From Phycisphaerales bacterium (GTDB lineage Bacteria; Planctomycetota; Phycisphaerae; Phycisphaerales; UBA1924), in contig JANQQR010000027.1 in NCBI GenBank assembly GCA_028289195.1, forward strand, positions 83,662 to 147,661: 64,000 bases of DNA, given 5' to 3'. The notes beneath the pieces are model-generated. The model ran no database searches. It worked only from the letters and a program-made list of their open reading frames with translations, and was not told the DNA's origin. Every line of letters starts with the position of its first letter. The stretch's first letter is position 1. Below, one piece after another: positions 38,318-48,363 of the stretch. The translations under genes were made by a program, and so were the position numbers.

Positions 38318-39372
38318 CCCACGATGCATCGCTCCGGGTGCCGGTCGCCGTCGTTGGAGTCAGCGGCTACAGCGGCGCGGAATTGCTGCGCCTTGCTCTC
38401 GGGCACCCCGGTCTGGACGTCGTTGGTGTGTTCGGATCCAGCGGAGGGAGCGCCGATCGTTCGGTCGCCGACATGCACCCTGCATTGCGCGGGATGACCG
38501 AACTCCGGATCGAGCAAGCCGATCCGGCCGCCATCGCCGCGAGCGAGGCGGAAGCGGTCTTCCTCTGCACGCCCCACGAGGCCAGCCTCGCGCTCGCGCC
38601 GGCGCTCCTGGACGCAGGGAAGACCGTGTTCGATCTGTCCGGCGCGTTCCGCCTCGCCGACAGCGATGAGTACCCGCGTTTCTACGGGTTCGAACACACC
38701 CGACCGGACCTGCTCAAGAGCGCGGTGTACGGCCTGGCCGAGCGGAATGCTCCGGAGATCGAGGCCGCGGACCTGATCGCGGTTCCCGGCTGCTACCCCA
38801 CCAGCGCGGTGCTGCCTCTCGGCCCGCTCGTCGACGAGGGCCTCCTCGACGCATCGATGCAGGTCATCGTGAACTCTGTCAGCGGAGTCAGCGGTGCCGG
38901 GCGAGGGGCGAGCGTTTCCAATCTGTTCTGCGAGGTGTCGCTGCGTCCCTACGGCATCTTCGGCCACCGGCACACACCGGAAATCACGGAGCACTGCGGG
39001 CGCGCCGTGGTGTTCACGCCGCACGTCGCGCCGTACGAACGCGGCATCATCTCGACGATCCACGCGACGCTGTCGGCCGATTCCACCGAAGGGGGAGTGC
39101 GGGACACCCTGCGTCGTGCCTACGCGGACCGTTCGTTCGTGCGATTGCTTCCTGCCGGCGACTGGCCGAGCGTCAAGGGCGTCGAGCGCACCAACTTCTG
39201 TGACATCGCGCTGGCGGTCGACCCGGAGAGTCGGCACCTGATCGTGTGCAGCGCCATCGACAATCTCGTCAAGGGAGCCGCCGGTCAGGCGCTGCAGTGC
39301 TTCAATCTGCGCTTCGGCATGCCCGAGGGGCTTGGGCTTCTCCCGGATGCTTCGCTCGAGGCGCCGCTCTGA
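38314..39372 (+). CDS. argC: N-acetyl-gamma-glutamyl-phosphate reductase
   Basis: NADPH-dependent reduction of N-acetylglutamyl phosphate to the semialdehyde, third step of arginine synthesis. 352 residues. The Rossmann start VAVVGVSGYSGAELLRLALG carries the GxSGYxG nucleotide motif, and the catalytic Cys lies in VPGCYPTSAVLPL. Further family segments are SGVSGAGRGASVSNLF and FGHRHTPEITEH. The start is GTG 38314, overlapping the argR stop. The frame is open further upstream within argR, but not with coding character. Ends overlap argB as TGATG. Confidence 0.96.
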   Translation: MTHDASLRVPVAVVGVSGYSGAELLRLALGHPGLDVVGVFGSSGGSADRSVADMHPALRGMTELRIEQADPAAIAASEAEAVFLCTPHEASLALAPALLDAGKTVFDLSGAFRLADSDEYPRFYGFEHTRPDLLKSAVYGLAERNAPEIEAADLIAVPGCYPTSAVLPLGPLVDEGLLDASMQVIVNSVSGVSGAGRGASVSNLFCEVSLRPYGIFGHRHTPEITEHCGRAVVFTPHVAPYERGIISTIHATLSADSTEGGVRDTLRRAYADRSFVRLLPAGDWPSVKGVERTNFCDIALAVDPESRHLIVCSAIDNLVKGAAGQALQCFNLRFGMPEGLGLLPDASLEAPL

Positions 39373-40193
39373 TGCCCGCCGGCCCGATCGCTCTCAAGCT
39401 CGGCGGCCTCGCCGTCGAAGAGCCCGCGGAGGCAGACCAGCTGCTCAAGGCCATCGGCGCGCTCGCGCGTGCCGAAGCCGGCGGCCTGTTCATCGTCCAC
39501 GGCGGCGGGCGCGCGGTCACACGGCAACTCCAGGCCATGGGGCTCGAGAGCCGGGTCGTCAACGGCGTGCGCGCGACGCCGGAGGCGCACCTCGAGCAGG
39601 TGGTGGGGGTCCTGGCGGGGCGCATCAACGCGGCGCTCGTGGCTCGCCTGAACGCTCTGGGCTTCCCCGCCGTCGGGCTCACGCTCGCCGACGGAGGGCT
39701 GGGCGATGCTGAGACGCTGAAGCATCCCGACGTAGATTTGGGGCGTGTCGGGACGCTCACCGGCGGGGATGCTTCGGTCCTCCGGGTGCTGATGGACGCC
39801 GGCTACATCCCCGTTGTCTGTTCGATCGGGGCCGACGATGCGGGCCGGCTGCTTAACATCAACGCCGACGCGTGCGCCGGCGGGCTGGCAGCGATCGCCT
39901 CCGCTCGCCTGTTGCTCCTGCTCAGCGACGTCCCCGGAGTCTTAGACGCTGCGGGGAACACCATCGACACGGTCGATGAGAGAGCGGTCGCCGGACTCGT
40001 CGCTTCCGGTGCGATCCACGGCGGCATGATCGAGAAGACCCGCTCGGCTCTCGAAGCGGCGAATGCAGCGGGAGCGGAGACTGTGATCGCCTCTTGGAAG
40101 CGGCCCGAACTGCTCGAGGCGATCGTGCGGGGCGAACCCGGCCCGCGCACCAAGATCCTGGCATCAAGCCCTGAAGGGGCGGCATCGGCATGA
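39372..40193 (+). CDS. argB: Acetylglutamate kinase
   Basis: Phosphorylates N-acetylglutamate with ATP. 273 residues, shorter than the usual ~290-300. Conserved pieces: ALKLGG with the catalytic Lys near the N-terminus, LFIVHGGGRAVTRQL (Gly-rich loop), VNGVRATPEAHLEQVVGVLA (substrate-binding Arg), the Asn in LNINADACAGGLAAI, and LLLLSDVPGVLD with the catalytic Asp. There is no N-terminal helix typical of arginine-inhibited hexameric forms, so feedback inhibition by arginine is doubtful (inference). The start ATG overlaps the argC stop, and the end overlaps argF as ATGA. Confidence 0.93.
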   Translation: MPAGPIALKLGGLAVEEPAEADQLLKAIGALARAEAGGLFIVHGGGRAVTRQLQAMGLESRVVNGVRATPEAHLEQVVGVLAGRINAALVARLNALGFPAVGLTLADGGLGDAETLKHPDVDLGRVGTLTGGDASVLRVLMDAGYIPVVCSIGADDAGRLLNINADACAGGLAAIASARLLLLLSDVPGVLDAAGNTIDTVDERAVAGLVASGAIHGGMIEKTRSALEAANAAGAETVIASWKRPELLEAIVRGEPGPRTKILASSPEGAASA

Positions 40194-41140
40194 CGACAGT
40201 TGCACTCGCTACCAACGGGATTCTCACAGGCGGGGAACTGCCGCGCGAGCACGTGAGTTCGATCTGGGATCTCGCGTCGGAACTCAAGCGCGGCTATCAG
40301 CCCTTCGCCAGGAGGTTGGCCGGAAAGTCCGCCGTGATGCTGTTCGAAAAGCCCTCGCTCCGCACGCGGGTGTCATTCGAGATCGGGATAGCCAAGCTGG
40401 GTGGTTACGGCCTGTTCTTCGACCACGCCTTCGAGCGCATCGGGGAGCGGGAGACGGTTCACGACTACGCGCGCAACCTGGAGCGCTGGGCGGACGTCAT
40501 CATCGCCCGGACCTACAGCCACATGGTGCTCGAGCAACTCGCCCAGTACTCGCGCGTGCCCGTGGTCAACGCCCTCAGCGACGACTTCCACCCCTGCCAG
40601 GCGTTCGCCGATCTGTTCACCCTCCGCGAGAAGCTTGGCGGCCTGGAAGGGCGCCGGCTCGCGTACATCGGCGACGGTAACAACGTGTGCAATTCGCTGA
40701 TCCTGCTCGGCTCGATCGTCGGGCTGCGTCTGACGGTCGTCTCGCCGTCCGGCTTTGAGCCTCCGGCGCGAGTCCTGGAGTCCGCCCGCGAGGCCTCGGT
40801 GATCTCCGGCGCGACGCTCGACATCGCCAGCGACCCCGGAGCGGTCGCAGGCCACGACGCGATCTACACCGACGCCTGGACAAGCATGGGCCAGGAGCAC
40901 GAGTGGCAGCTCCGCAAGCAGAAGTTTAATGACTACCAGGTCAACGCCGAGCTGATGGACCGCGCGACGACCAACGGGACCGCGCCGCTGTTCATGCACT
41001 GCCTCCCGGCTCACCGCGGCGAGGAGGTCACCGACGAGGTCATCGATTCACCCAACTCGATCGTCTTTGACCAGGCCGAGAACCGAATGCACGCACAGAA
41101 CGCGCTGCTCATGCACCTCCTCCCCGCCGGGGCGGCGTGA
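40190..41140 (+). CDS. argF: Ornithine carbamoyltransferase
   Basis: Makes citrulline from ornithine and carbamoyl phosphate. 316 residues. The carbamoyl-phosphate motif reads [13 protein letters not shown]; many enzymes have STRTR, and Leu at this position also occurs in some ornithine transcarbamylases and in acetyl/succinylornithine variants. Other sites are standard: [23 protein letters not shown] (ornithine-binding loop) and [15 protein letters not shown] with the catalytic Cys. The SMG loop supports plain ornithine as substrate, but an acylated ornithine cannot be fully excluded. Start ATG overlaps the argB stop. ArgG and argH follow, so its product is used at once. Confidence 0.9.
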   Translation: MTTVALATNGILTGGELPREHVSSIWDLASELKRGYQPFARRLAGKSAVMLFEKPSLRTRVSFEIGIAKLGGYGLFFDHAFERIGERETVHDYARNLERWADVIIARTYSHMVLEQLAQYSRVPVVNALSDDFHPCQAFADLFTLREKLGGLEGRRLAYIGDGNNVCNSLILLGSIVGLRLTVVSPSGFEPPARVLESAREASVISGATLDIASDPGAVAGHDAIYTDAWTSMGQEHEWQLRKQKFNDYQVNAELMDRATTNGTAPLFMHCLPAHRGEEVTDEVIDSPNSIVFDQAENRMHAQNALLMHLLPAGAA

Positions 41141-41160
41141 CACCGGAAGGAAGAACCGCA

Positions 41161-42378
41161 ATGCCAAGGAAAGTTGTGCTCGCGTACTCCGGAGGCCTCG
41201 ATACCTCGGCGATCGTGCCGTGGCTGGTCGATACCTACGGCTGCGAGGTTGTCGCGGCCGTCGCGGATGTCGGACAGGGCGACGAGGAACTGGAGGGTGT
41301 CGAGGAGAAGGCCAAGGCCTCGGGCGCCAGCGAGTGCTACGTGCTGGATCTCAAACGCCCGTTTATCGAGGAGTTCGTGTTCCCCACTCTGCTCAGCGGC
41401 GTCGTCTACGAGGGGCGGTACCTGCTCGGGACCTCTATGGCCCGCCCCATCATCGCCCGCGCGCAGGTCGAGATCGCGCGCAAGACAGGCGCCGACGCGC
41501 TGGCCCACGGGTGCACGGGGAAGGGGAACGACCAGGTCCGATTCGAATCGACCTTTGCGGCGCTCGCGCCGGATCTCGAAGTGATCGCGCCCTGGCGTGA
41601 GTGGGGGAGCAGGTCACGCGAGGACCTCATCGCGTACCTCGAAGAACGCAAGATCCCGTGCTCGGCCACCCGAGAGAAGATCTACTCGCGCGACAGGAAC
41701 CTGTGGCACATCTCGCACGAGGGCGGAGATCTCGAGGACCCGTGGAAGGCCCCGCCCGATGACTGCTGGATGATGTCCGTCAGCCCCCAGCAGGCGCCGG
41801 ATTCACACGAGGACGTGCAGCTGACGTTCGAACGCGGCATCCCCGTTGCCGTCAACGGTGAGGCACTCGCGGGCGACGAACTGGTGGCGCAACTCAACGA
41901 GGTCGGCGGGCGCTATGGAGTTGGGCGCATCGACATCGTCGAGAACCGCCTCGTCGGCATGAAGTCCCGTGGCTGCTACGAAACTCCGGGCGGTGCGATC
42001 ATCGTCGAGGCGCTCGACGCCCTGCGTGAGCTGTGCCTGGATCGGGCCACACGCCACTACCACCAGGAGATGGGGATCCGCTTCGCCGAGCTCGTCTACA
42101 ACGGCCAGTGGTTCACGCCGCTCCGTGAAGCGATGTCGGCGAGCGCGGCGTCGATCGCCGAGGCGCTCACCGGAGACGTGGTCGTCCGACTGTACAAAGG
42201 GCACGCGACCGCGATCCAGCGTCGCAGCCCGAATTCTCTCTACGCCGAGGAATTCGCCACCTTCGGACGCGACGAGGTCTACGACCAGAAGCACGCCGAG
42301 GGGTTCATCCGGCTATTCTCGCTGCCGTCGCGCATCAGCGCGCTGAAACAGTCCGCGAAACTCGAGAAGGGCGGGTGA
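41161..42378 (+). CDS. argG: Argininosuccinate synthase
   Basis: Joins citrulline and aspartate using ATP. 405 residues, the family length. The N-terminal PP-loop [28 protein letters not shown], the aspartate/citrulline site [14 protein letters not shown], and [10 protein letters not shown] are all present. ATG 41161 is chosen because GGAAGGAAG sits just upstream; an in-frame GTG at 41137 overlaps the argF stop and would add eight residues. Sequence between argF and argG is 20 bases, the widest gap in the operon. Confidence 0.97.
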   Translation: MPRKVVLAYSGGLDTSAIVPWLVDTYGCEVVAAVADVGQGDEELEGVEEKAKASGASECYVLDLKRPFIEEFVFPTLLSGVVYEGRYLLGTSMARPIIARAQVEIARKTGADALAHGCTGKGNDQVRFESTFAALAPDLEVIAPWREWGSRSREDLIAYLEERKIPCSATREKIYSRDRNLWHISHEGGDLEDPWKAPPDDCWMMSVSPQQAPDSHEDVQLTFERGIPVAVNGEALAGDELVAQLNEVGGRYGVGRIDIVENRLVGMKSRGCYETPGGAIIVEALDALRELCLDRATRHYHQEMGIRFAELVYNGQWFTPLREAMSASAASIAEALTGDVVVRLYKGHATAIQRRSPNSLYAEEFATFGRDEVYDQKHAEGFIRLFSLPSRISALKQSAKLEKGG

Positions 42379-42382
42379 TCCG

Positions 42383-43774
42383 ATGGCGCTGTGGGGCGGG
42401 CGGTTCGAAGGCGAGCCCGACGAACTCTTCAAGCGGTTCAACGATTCGCTCCGCTTCGATTACCGGCTGCTCATCCACGACCTGAGGGGGTCGGCGGCGT
42501 GGACCGACGCGCTGCTCGAAGCCGGTGTGGTCACAGAGGCCGAGCAGATGTCGCTCGTCGGCGCGCTCAAGGCTATCGCCAAGGAATCCGGGGCCGCTCC
42601 CGAAGCGATCGCCTCGGACCTGGATGAAGACATCCACTCGTGGGTCGAGCGCGAGCTGATCAATCGCGTGGGCGAACTCGGCAAGAAGCTGCACACCGGC
42701 CGGAGCCGGAACGACCAGGTGGCGACGGATCTCCGGCTTTACATAAGCGCGGAACTGTCCGCCAGAATCGGGGAGGCCCGGCGGGTGCAGGGAGCGCTCG
42801 TGGATCTCGCGGAGCGCTCAAGCGGGGCGGTGCTCCCGGGGTACACGCATCTGCAGCGGGCCCAGCCGGTGCTGTTCGCCCACTGGTGCCTGGCGTACTT
42901 CGAGATGCTCGAGCGCGACATCGAGCGCCTTTCGCATGCCGCGACCCAGGCGATGGCGAGATGCCCGCTCGGGAGCGCTGCGCTCGCGGGCACCGCCTAC
43001 CGGATCGATCGCGAGGCGCTCGCGCACGGCCTGGGATTCGCAGCAGCGTCGCGGAACTCGCTCGATTCGATCTCTGATCGCGACTTCGTGCTCGACGCGC
43101 TCCATGCGCTGAGCGCGTGCGCCCTCCACCTGACGCGCTTCGCCGAAGACCTGATCCTCTATTGCTCAGGTGAGTTCGGCTTCGTGAAGCTCGGCGACAG
43201 CGTGACCAGCGGCTCTTCGCTGATGCCCCAGAAGAAGAATCCCGATGCTCTCGAACTGATCCGGGCCAAGAGCGGGCGGGTCCTGGGCGCGTACACGGCG
43301 CTCGGGGTCGCCCTCAAGGGCCTGCCGCTGGCGTACAACAAGGACCTGCAGGAGGACAAGGAGGGCCTGTTCGACGCGATGGAGACGCTCTCGTTCTGCC
43401 TCTCCACGAGCGCACTGGTCATCCAGAGCATCGAAATCGACGCAGAGCAGATGCTGCGGGCCGCGCAGGGGGGGTACTCGAACGCCACCGATCTGGCGGA
43501 CTACCTGGTTTCCAAGGGTGTGCCGTTCCGAGAGGCGCACGAGATCGTCGGCGTCGTCGTGCGCCACGCCATCGAGCGGGGCGTTCCCCTGGAAGCTCTC
43601 GACGTCGATTCGTTCCGGGATTTCTCGACGGCGTTCGAGGCGGACGTGCTGGACTGGCTCAGCATCGACACGCTGCTGGCCAAGCGCGACGTCCTGGGGG
43701 GCACGGCGCCCGGTCGTGTAGCCGAGGCCGTGCGCTCGGCCCGCGTGACGCTCGAGAAAGCCGCAGCCAACTGA
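42383..43774 (+). CDS. argH: Argininosuccinate lyase
   Basis: Splits argininosuccinate into arginine and fumarate, the last step. 463 residues. Starts with MALWGGRFEGEPDELFKRFN, typical of ArgH. LHTGRSRNDQVATDLRLY carries the substrate-binding residues, PGYTHLQRAQPV the catalytic His, and GSSLMPQKKNPD the fumarase/aspartase superfamily signature with its catalytic Ser. It begins four bases after argG. The operon ends here; the next gene, panD, has its own promoter-like sequence. Confidence 0.97.
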   Translation: MALWGGRFEGEPDELFKRFNDSLRFDYRLLIHDLRGSAAWTDALLEAGVVTEAEQMSLVGALKAIAKESGAAPEAIASDLDEDIHSWVERELINRVGELGKKLHTGRSRNDQVATDLRLYISAELSARIGEARRVQGALVDLAERSSGAVLPGYTHLQRAQPVLFAHWCLAYFEMLERDIERLSHAATQAMARCPLGSAALAGTAYRIDREALAHGLGFAAASRNSLDSISDRDFVLDALHALSACALHLTRFAEDLILYCSGEFGFVKLGDSVTSGSSLMPQKKNPDALELIRAKSGRVLGAYTALGVALKGLPLAYNKDLQEDKEGLFDAMETLSFCLSTSALVIQSIEIDAEQMLRAAQGGYSNATDLADYLVSKGVPFREAHEIVGVVVRHAIERGVPLEALDVDSFRDFSTAFEADVLDWLSIDTLLAKRDVLGGTAPGRVAEAVRSARVTLEKAAAN

Positions 43775-43785
43775 GCAGTGGGTGC

Positions 43786-43813
43786 TCGACGCACCGGGCC
43801 GACGACCTACAAT
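43786..43813 (+). promoter_or_regulatory. Probable promoter of panD, leaderless type
   Basis: TACAAT (43808-43813) ends seven bases before the panD ATG. A weak -35 box TCGACG (43786-43791) lies 16 bases upstream. No ribosome binding site separates the -10 box from the start codon. Confidence 0.5.
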
Positions 43814-43820
43814 CCCGGCC

Positions 43821-44192
43821 ATGCTGCGAAAGGTGCTCCACAGCAAGATCCACATGGCGACCACGACAGCGGTGCGCCCGGACTACGTCGGCTCCCTCAC
43901 CGTCGACAAGAACCTGCTCGACGCGGTCGGCATGCGGGCCAGCGATGCGGTCGTCGTGGCGAACTGCCGGAACGGATCGCGGTTCGAGACCTACATCTTT
44001 CTCGGCGAGCCGGGTTCGGGCAAGGTCGAGGTCAACGGAGCCGCGGCGCACCTGGTCGAGGAGGGCGACAAGCTGATCGTGCTGCACTACGCGTTCATGG
44101 ACGATGATGAGTATCGCGGACACTCCCCGAAGGTCGTGGTGCCGGATCCCGACAACACCGTCGGGCGGGTGATCAACTACGAACCGAGCTGA
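43821..44192 (+). CDS. panD: Aspartate 1-decarboxylase
   Basis: Converts aspartate to beta-alanine for pantothenate and coenzyme A. 123 residues. The chain is cleaved autocatalytically between Gly24 and Ser25 (YVGSLTV), leaving the pyruvoyl group on Ser25, exactly at the position known for E. coli PanD. The first strand MLRKVLHSKIH has Lys9 and a basic pattern found in the family; NGAAAHLVEEGDKLIVLHYA is the conserved core. ATG 43821 is used because the downstream sequence aligns from the first residue; the frame upstream has no coding character. It is followed seven bases later by hrpA. Confidence 0.95.
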   Translation: MLRKVLHSKIHMATTTAVRPDYVGSLTVDKNLLDAVGMRASDAVVVANCRNGSRFETYIFLGEPGSGKVEVNGAAAHLVEEGDKLIVLHYAFMDDDEYRGHSPKVVVPDPDNTVGRVINYEPS

Positions 44193-44199
44193 GGCGCCG

Positions 44200-47100
44200 G
44201 TGAGCAGCAATCGCGCCAAGCGACGCGGCCAGCGGCGCGCCGAACCCGAGGACCTCCGCGAGTTCGCCCGGTCCATCGAACGAGCGATGCTGTCCGACCA
44301 GCACCGCCTCCGCTCGCGCCTCCGCTCGATGCGCTCGCGGGCCGATTCTGGCAAGCCATACGACCAGGCGCTGGCCGACTGCGTTGAAAAGCTCGAGCAG
44401 AGCTCGCGCGAGCGTGAGGCAAGAGTCGCTTCGATACCGTCGCCCTCGTTCCCCGACGATCTCCCCATCGCGCAGAAGCGGGAACAGATCGCGGCGGCGA
44501 TCCGTGACCACCAGGTCGTGGTCGTCTGCGGGGAGACGGGATCGGGCAAGACGACGCAACTGCCCAAGATCTGCCTCGATCTCGGGCGGGGAGCGGGGGG
44601 GATGATCGGCCACACGCAGCCGAGGCGCATTGCTGCGCGGACGGTCGCAAAGAGGGTCAGCCAGGAGCTGGGATCGGCGATCGGGTCGACCGTGGGCTTC
44701 AAGGTCCGGTTCGGCGACCGGACGAGCAAGCGCTCACTCGTGAAGCTGATGACCGACGGCATCCTGCTCGCCGAGACGCAGCGGGACCGCTCGCTGTTCC
44801 AGTACGACACACTCATCATCGACGAGGCGCACGAACGATCGCTCAACATCGACTTCCTGCTGGGGTACCTGCGCCAGCTTCTTCCCCGCCGGCCGGATCT
44901 GCGGCTCATTATCACCTCCGCGACTATCGACCCGCAGCGCTTCAGCAATCACTTCGCCGGCGCGGACGGAACGCCGGCGCCCGTGATCGAAGTGAGCGGG
45001 CGCACCTACCCGGTCGAGGTCCGGTACCGCCCGATCGAATCGGAGGACGATCCCGACGAGGACTCGCCCGAGATGCAGCGGGCGATCCGCGACGCTGTAG
45101 ACGAGGTGGTCAAGGCACGCCCGGGAGGCGGGGACATCCTGATCTTCCATTCGGGCGAGCGCGAGATCCGGGCGACCGCCAAGACGCTCCGAAAGCACGG
45201 CCCGCGCGGGGCCGAGATCCTCCCGCTGTATTCGCGCCTGAGTGTCGAGGAGCAGGACAAGGTGTTCGCCGCGCACAAGGGACGGCGGATCGTGCTCGCG
45301 ACGAACGTCGCCGAGACGTCGTTGACCGTTCCCGGGATCCACGGGGTCATCGATCCTGGATTCGCGCGCATCAGCCGCTACAGCGCTCGCCGCAAGGTGC
45401 AGGGACTGCCGATCGAGCCCGTCAGCCGCGCCAGTGCAGATCAGCGCAAGGGCCGCTGCGGCCGGGTCGCCCCCGGTGTGTGCGTGAGGCTGTATTCGAA
45501 AGAGTCGTACGACGAGCGTTCCGAATTCACGGACCCCGAGATCCTGCGCACCAACCTCGCGTCCGTGATCTTGCAGATGACTTCGCTCCGCCTCGGTCGC
45601 ATTGAGGACTTCCCGTTCATCGAGAAGCCCGACCCGCGGATGATCCGGGACGCCTACGAGACGCTCCACGAGATCGGTGCTCTGGAATCGGCCGACGAGA
45701 ACGCCGGCCTCACCGAGATCGGGCGCCGCCTCGCCAGGCTTCCAGTCGATCCCCGTGTCGGCCGCATGATCCTCGCCGCGGAGGATCAGGGCGTCGTGCG
45801 CGAGATGCTGACGATCGCCGCAGCCCTCTCGGTGCAGGACCCGAGGGACCGTCCGATGGAAGTGCGCGCCGAAGCAGACGCTGCGCACGAGCGGTTCGTG
45901 AAGCCCGGGTGCGAGGAGTCGGACTTCATGACGTTCCTGGCGATCTGGGACGAGTATCACGAGCAGGCCGCGAAGCTCACCCACGGGAAACTCCGCCAGT
46001 GGTGCAAGGCGAACTTCCTCTCCGCGATCCGCATGCGCGAGTGGGTCGAGACGCGCCGGCAGCTGCTGGAGCTCTGCCGGGAAATCGGGCTGTCGATCGC
46101 GCCGGAACACCAGTCTCTCTCGCGCGACGACTCTGCAGACGGCGATGAAGGGGCGAATCCACGCCACCCCCTGTACGCACCGATCCACCGGGCGCTGCTG
46201 ACCGGTCTGCTCTCGAACATCGGTGTCCTCAGCGAGCGTCACGAATATGCCGGGCCCCGCTCGGGGCGGTTCTCGCTTTTCCCCGGCTCGATCGTCTTCG
46301 GGGAGACTCCCAAGTGGGTTGTTTGTGCGGAACTCGTGCGGACGACGAAGCTGTACGGTCGCACGGTCGCCCGCGTGCAGCCCCGATGGATCGAGCAGGC
46401 CGCGGATCATCTGGTCAAGCGGACATGGTCCGAGCCGCACTGGAACGAGCGCACGGCCCAGGTCTGGGGCTACGAGCGCGTCACGCTGTTCGGCCTGGAA
46501 CTGGTGCCGAGGCGCCACCGCCACTTCGGCCCGCACAACCCCGAGGCCGCCCGACAGATCTTCATCCAGAAGGCCCTGGTCGACGGCGAGTTCGAGTCCA
46601 GCGCACGGTTCTTCCGGCACAACCTCGATCTGCTCGACGAGGTCAGGGAGTTGCAGGCACGCGAGCGGCGCCACGATCTGCTCGCGTCGCTGGAGTCTCG
46701 CTTCGACTTTTACGAGTCACGCCTTCCCAAGTGGATCTACACGGGCAAGCAGTTCGACGAGTGGATCCGCCACGAGCAGCGGAGCGATCCCGACGTGCTC
46801 TGCATGAGCATCGAGGATCTGCTCCCGGAAGGGACACCAGATGTCGATGCCGAGGCGTTCCCCGAGGAGATCGAGATCGCCGGCGCCACGCTCCCTCTGA
46901 GCTATGAATTCGAGCCGGGCTCATCGTCGGACGGGGTGACAGCGAACGTCCCCGTTGCGGTGCTGGGCAGCCTCGCGCCCGAGCGGGTGGAGTGGCTCGT
47001 GCCCGGGCTCCTCCACGAGAAGATCGTCGCGATGATCCGGACGCTCCCCAAGGACCAGCGCAGGCATATCTCACCCGCGAGTGAGTTCGCGCGGAAGTGC

Positions 47101-48255
47101 GAGCAGCAGATCGAGTACGGCAAGGGCTCCCTGTTCGAGCAGGTGTCGCGGGCGCTCAGCGCGATGACCGGGCTCCCGATCAGGCCGGACGCCTGGGACG
47201 GCGCTGGCCTTCCCGATCACCTCCGCCTGAACCTGAACGTCGTTGAGCCCGAGTCCGGTCAGGCCCTGGCGTCGGGGCGCGATGTCGCGGCGCTCCGGAA
47301 GGACCTGCACGAGGAGATCGAGAGCGCACGCCTGAGTGCCCCGGAGAACGAGTGGGTCCGCGACGGGCTGACGGATTTCGAGATTGACGAGCTCCCGGAT
47401 CAGATCGAGCTGGAGCTGCCCGGCGGCACCGTCGTGGGCCACCCGGCGATCGTGCCCGATCCAAGAGAATGGACCGGCGTCTCGCTGCGCCTGATGCCCG
47501 ACCGCGTCCGCGCCGCCGATGCCTCCAGAGCGGGGCTGCGTCGATTGCTCCTCCGGCGCAGCGAGGGCGAGATCCGTTTCTTCGTGCGCAACCATCCGTC
47601 GGTCGAGCGCCTCGCGCTTGCATTCGCGCCGATCGGCGCCGGAGAAGAGCTCGAGCGCGGCCTCATGACGCTCATCACCGAGTTCGCGTTCAGTCCAGAC
47701 CCTGCCGTGCTGCGGACGAAACAGCGATTCGAGAGACGCCTCGACGAAGGCTGGCACCGCCTGGGGAGTGCGGGCGAGCGCGCGATCGAACTGGTCGACA
47801 CGATCCTCCGCGAGCGCACGAGCCTGGAGACGGAACTCGATCGCGAAGCGGGGACGTTCCGCGACTTCGCCCGAGGTTGTGTGCAGCACCAACTCTCTCA
47901 GCTCGTCTACCCTGCGTTCCTGCGGACGGTGCCCCCCGAAAGGCTGGAGCATCTGCCTCGATACCTGGCGGGCGCCCGGGTGCGCATGGAACGCCTCTCG
48001 CCGCAATCGGTCCAGCGCGACGCGGAACTCCAGGGCGTCGCCGGCCGGTTCTGGAACGAATACGTCCGAGAGCACAGCGCCCGCAGCGCGGATCCCTGGC
48101 CGGATCCCGGGCTCGAGGCGCTCCGCTGGCGTATCGAAGAACTGCGGGTCTCGTTTTTCGCACAGGAACTCGGCGTGCCCGAGCCGGTGTCCGAGAAACG
48201 CCTCGATCGGGAGTGGGAACGGTGGAGACGATCGGGTCTGGCCGAAAGCACCTGA
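44200..48255 (+). CDS. hrpA: DEAH-box ATP-dependent RNA helicase HrpA
   Basis: 1351 residues, close to the ~1300 of E. coli HrpA. Unwinds RNA structures with ATP; in E. coli it has been linked to mRNA processing and ribosome rescue. Walker A GETGSGKTTQLPKICLD near 110, DEAH box IIDEAHERSLN near 207, motif III TSATIDPQRF, and the RecA2 motifs TNVAETSLTVPGI and QRKGRCGRVAPG are present. The ratchet (HA2) and OB-fold regions follow. The C-terminal ~550 residues match the HrpA-specific extension. The start is GTG 44200, seven bases after panD, with GAGG upstream. A weak hairpin followed by TTTT lies after the stop. Confidence 0.95.
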   Translation: MSSNRAKRRGQRRAEPEDLREFARSIERAMLSDQHRLRSRLRSMRSRADSGKPYDQALADCVEKLEQSSREREARVASIPSPSFPDDLPIAQKREQIAAAIRDHQVVVVCGETGSGKTTQLPKICLDLGRGAGGMIGHTQPRRIAARTVAKRVSQELGSAIGSTVGFKVRFGDRTSKRSLVKLMTDGILLAETQRDRSLFQYDTLIIDEAHERSLNIDFLLGYLRQLLPRRPDLRLIITSATIDPQRFSNHFAGADGTPAPVIEVSGRTYPVEVRYRPIESEDDPDEDSPEMQRAIRDAVDEVVKARPGGGDILIFHSGEREIRATAKTLRKHGPRGAEILPLYSRLSVEEQDKVFAAHKGRRIVLATNVAETSLTVPGIHGVIDPGFARISRYSARRKVQGLPIEPVSRASADQRKGRCGRVAPGVCVRLYSKESYDERSEFTDPEILRTNLASVILQMTSLRLGRIEDFPFIEKPDPRMIRDAYETLHEIGALESADENAGLTEIGRRLARLPVDPRVGRMILAAEDQGVVREMLTIAAALSVQDPRDRPMEVRAEADAAHERFVKPGCEESDFMTFLAIWDEYHEQAAKLTHGKLRQWCKANFLSAIRMREWVETRRQLLELCREIGLSIAPEHQSLSRDDSADGDEGANPRHPLYAPIHRALLTGLLSNIGVLSERHEYAGPRSGRFSLFPGSIVFGETPKWVVCAELVRTTKLYGRTVARVQPRWIEQAADHLVKRTWSEPHWNERTAQVWGYERVTLFGLELVPRRHRHFGPHNPEAARQIFIQKALVDGEFESSARFFRHNLDLLDEVRELQARERRHDLLASLESRFDFYESRLPKWIYTGKQFDEWIRHEQRSDPDVLCMSIEDLLPEGTPDVDAEAFPEEIEIAGATLPLSYEFEPGSSSDGVTANVPVAVLGSLAPERVEWLVPGLLHEKIVAMIRTLPKDQRRHISPASEFARKCEQQIEYGKGSLFEQVSRALSAMTGLPIRPDAWDGAGLPDHLRLNLNVVEPESGQALASGRDVAALRKDLHEEIESARLSAPENEWVRDGLTDFEIDELPDQIELELPGGTVVGHPAIVPDPREWTGVSLRLMPDRVRAADASRAGLRRLLLRRSEGEIRFFVRNHPSVERLALAFAPIGAGEELERGLMTLITEFAFSPDPAVLRTKQRFERRLDEGWHRLGSAGERAIELVDTILRERTSLETELDREAGTFRDFARGCVQHQLSQLVYPAFLRTVPPERLEHLPRYLAGARVRMERLSPQSVQRDAELQGVAGRFWNEYVREHSARSADPWPDPGLEALRWRIEELRVSFFAQELGVPEPVSEKRLDREWERWRRSGLAEST

Positions 48256-48363
48256 ACCGCGGCGTGCCCGATGATCGACCGCAACGGGGGCGCTTTTCGG
48301 TCGAATACCCATACCAAGGCCTCTACACTGCTCCGAGACCCCACGCACCGCCGGAGGGACCCG

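Noticed and set aside
44734..46674. 646-codon minus-strand frame opposite hrpA
   Set aside because: Antisense to intact DEAH helicase motifs.
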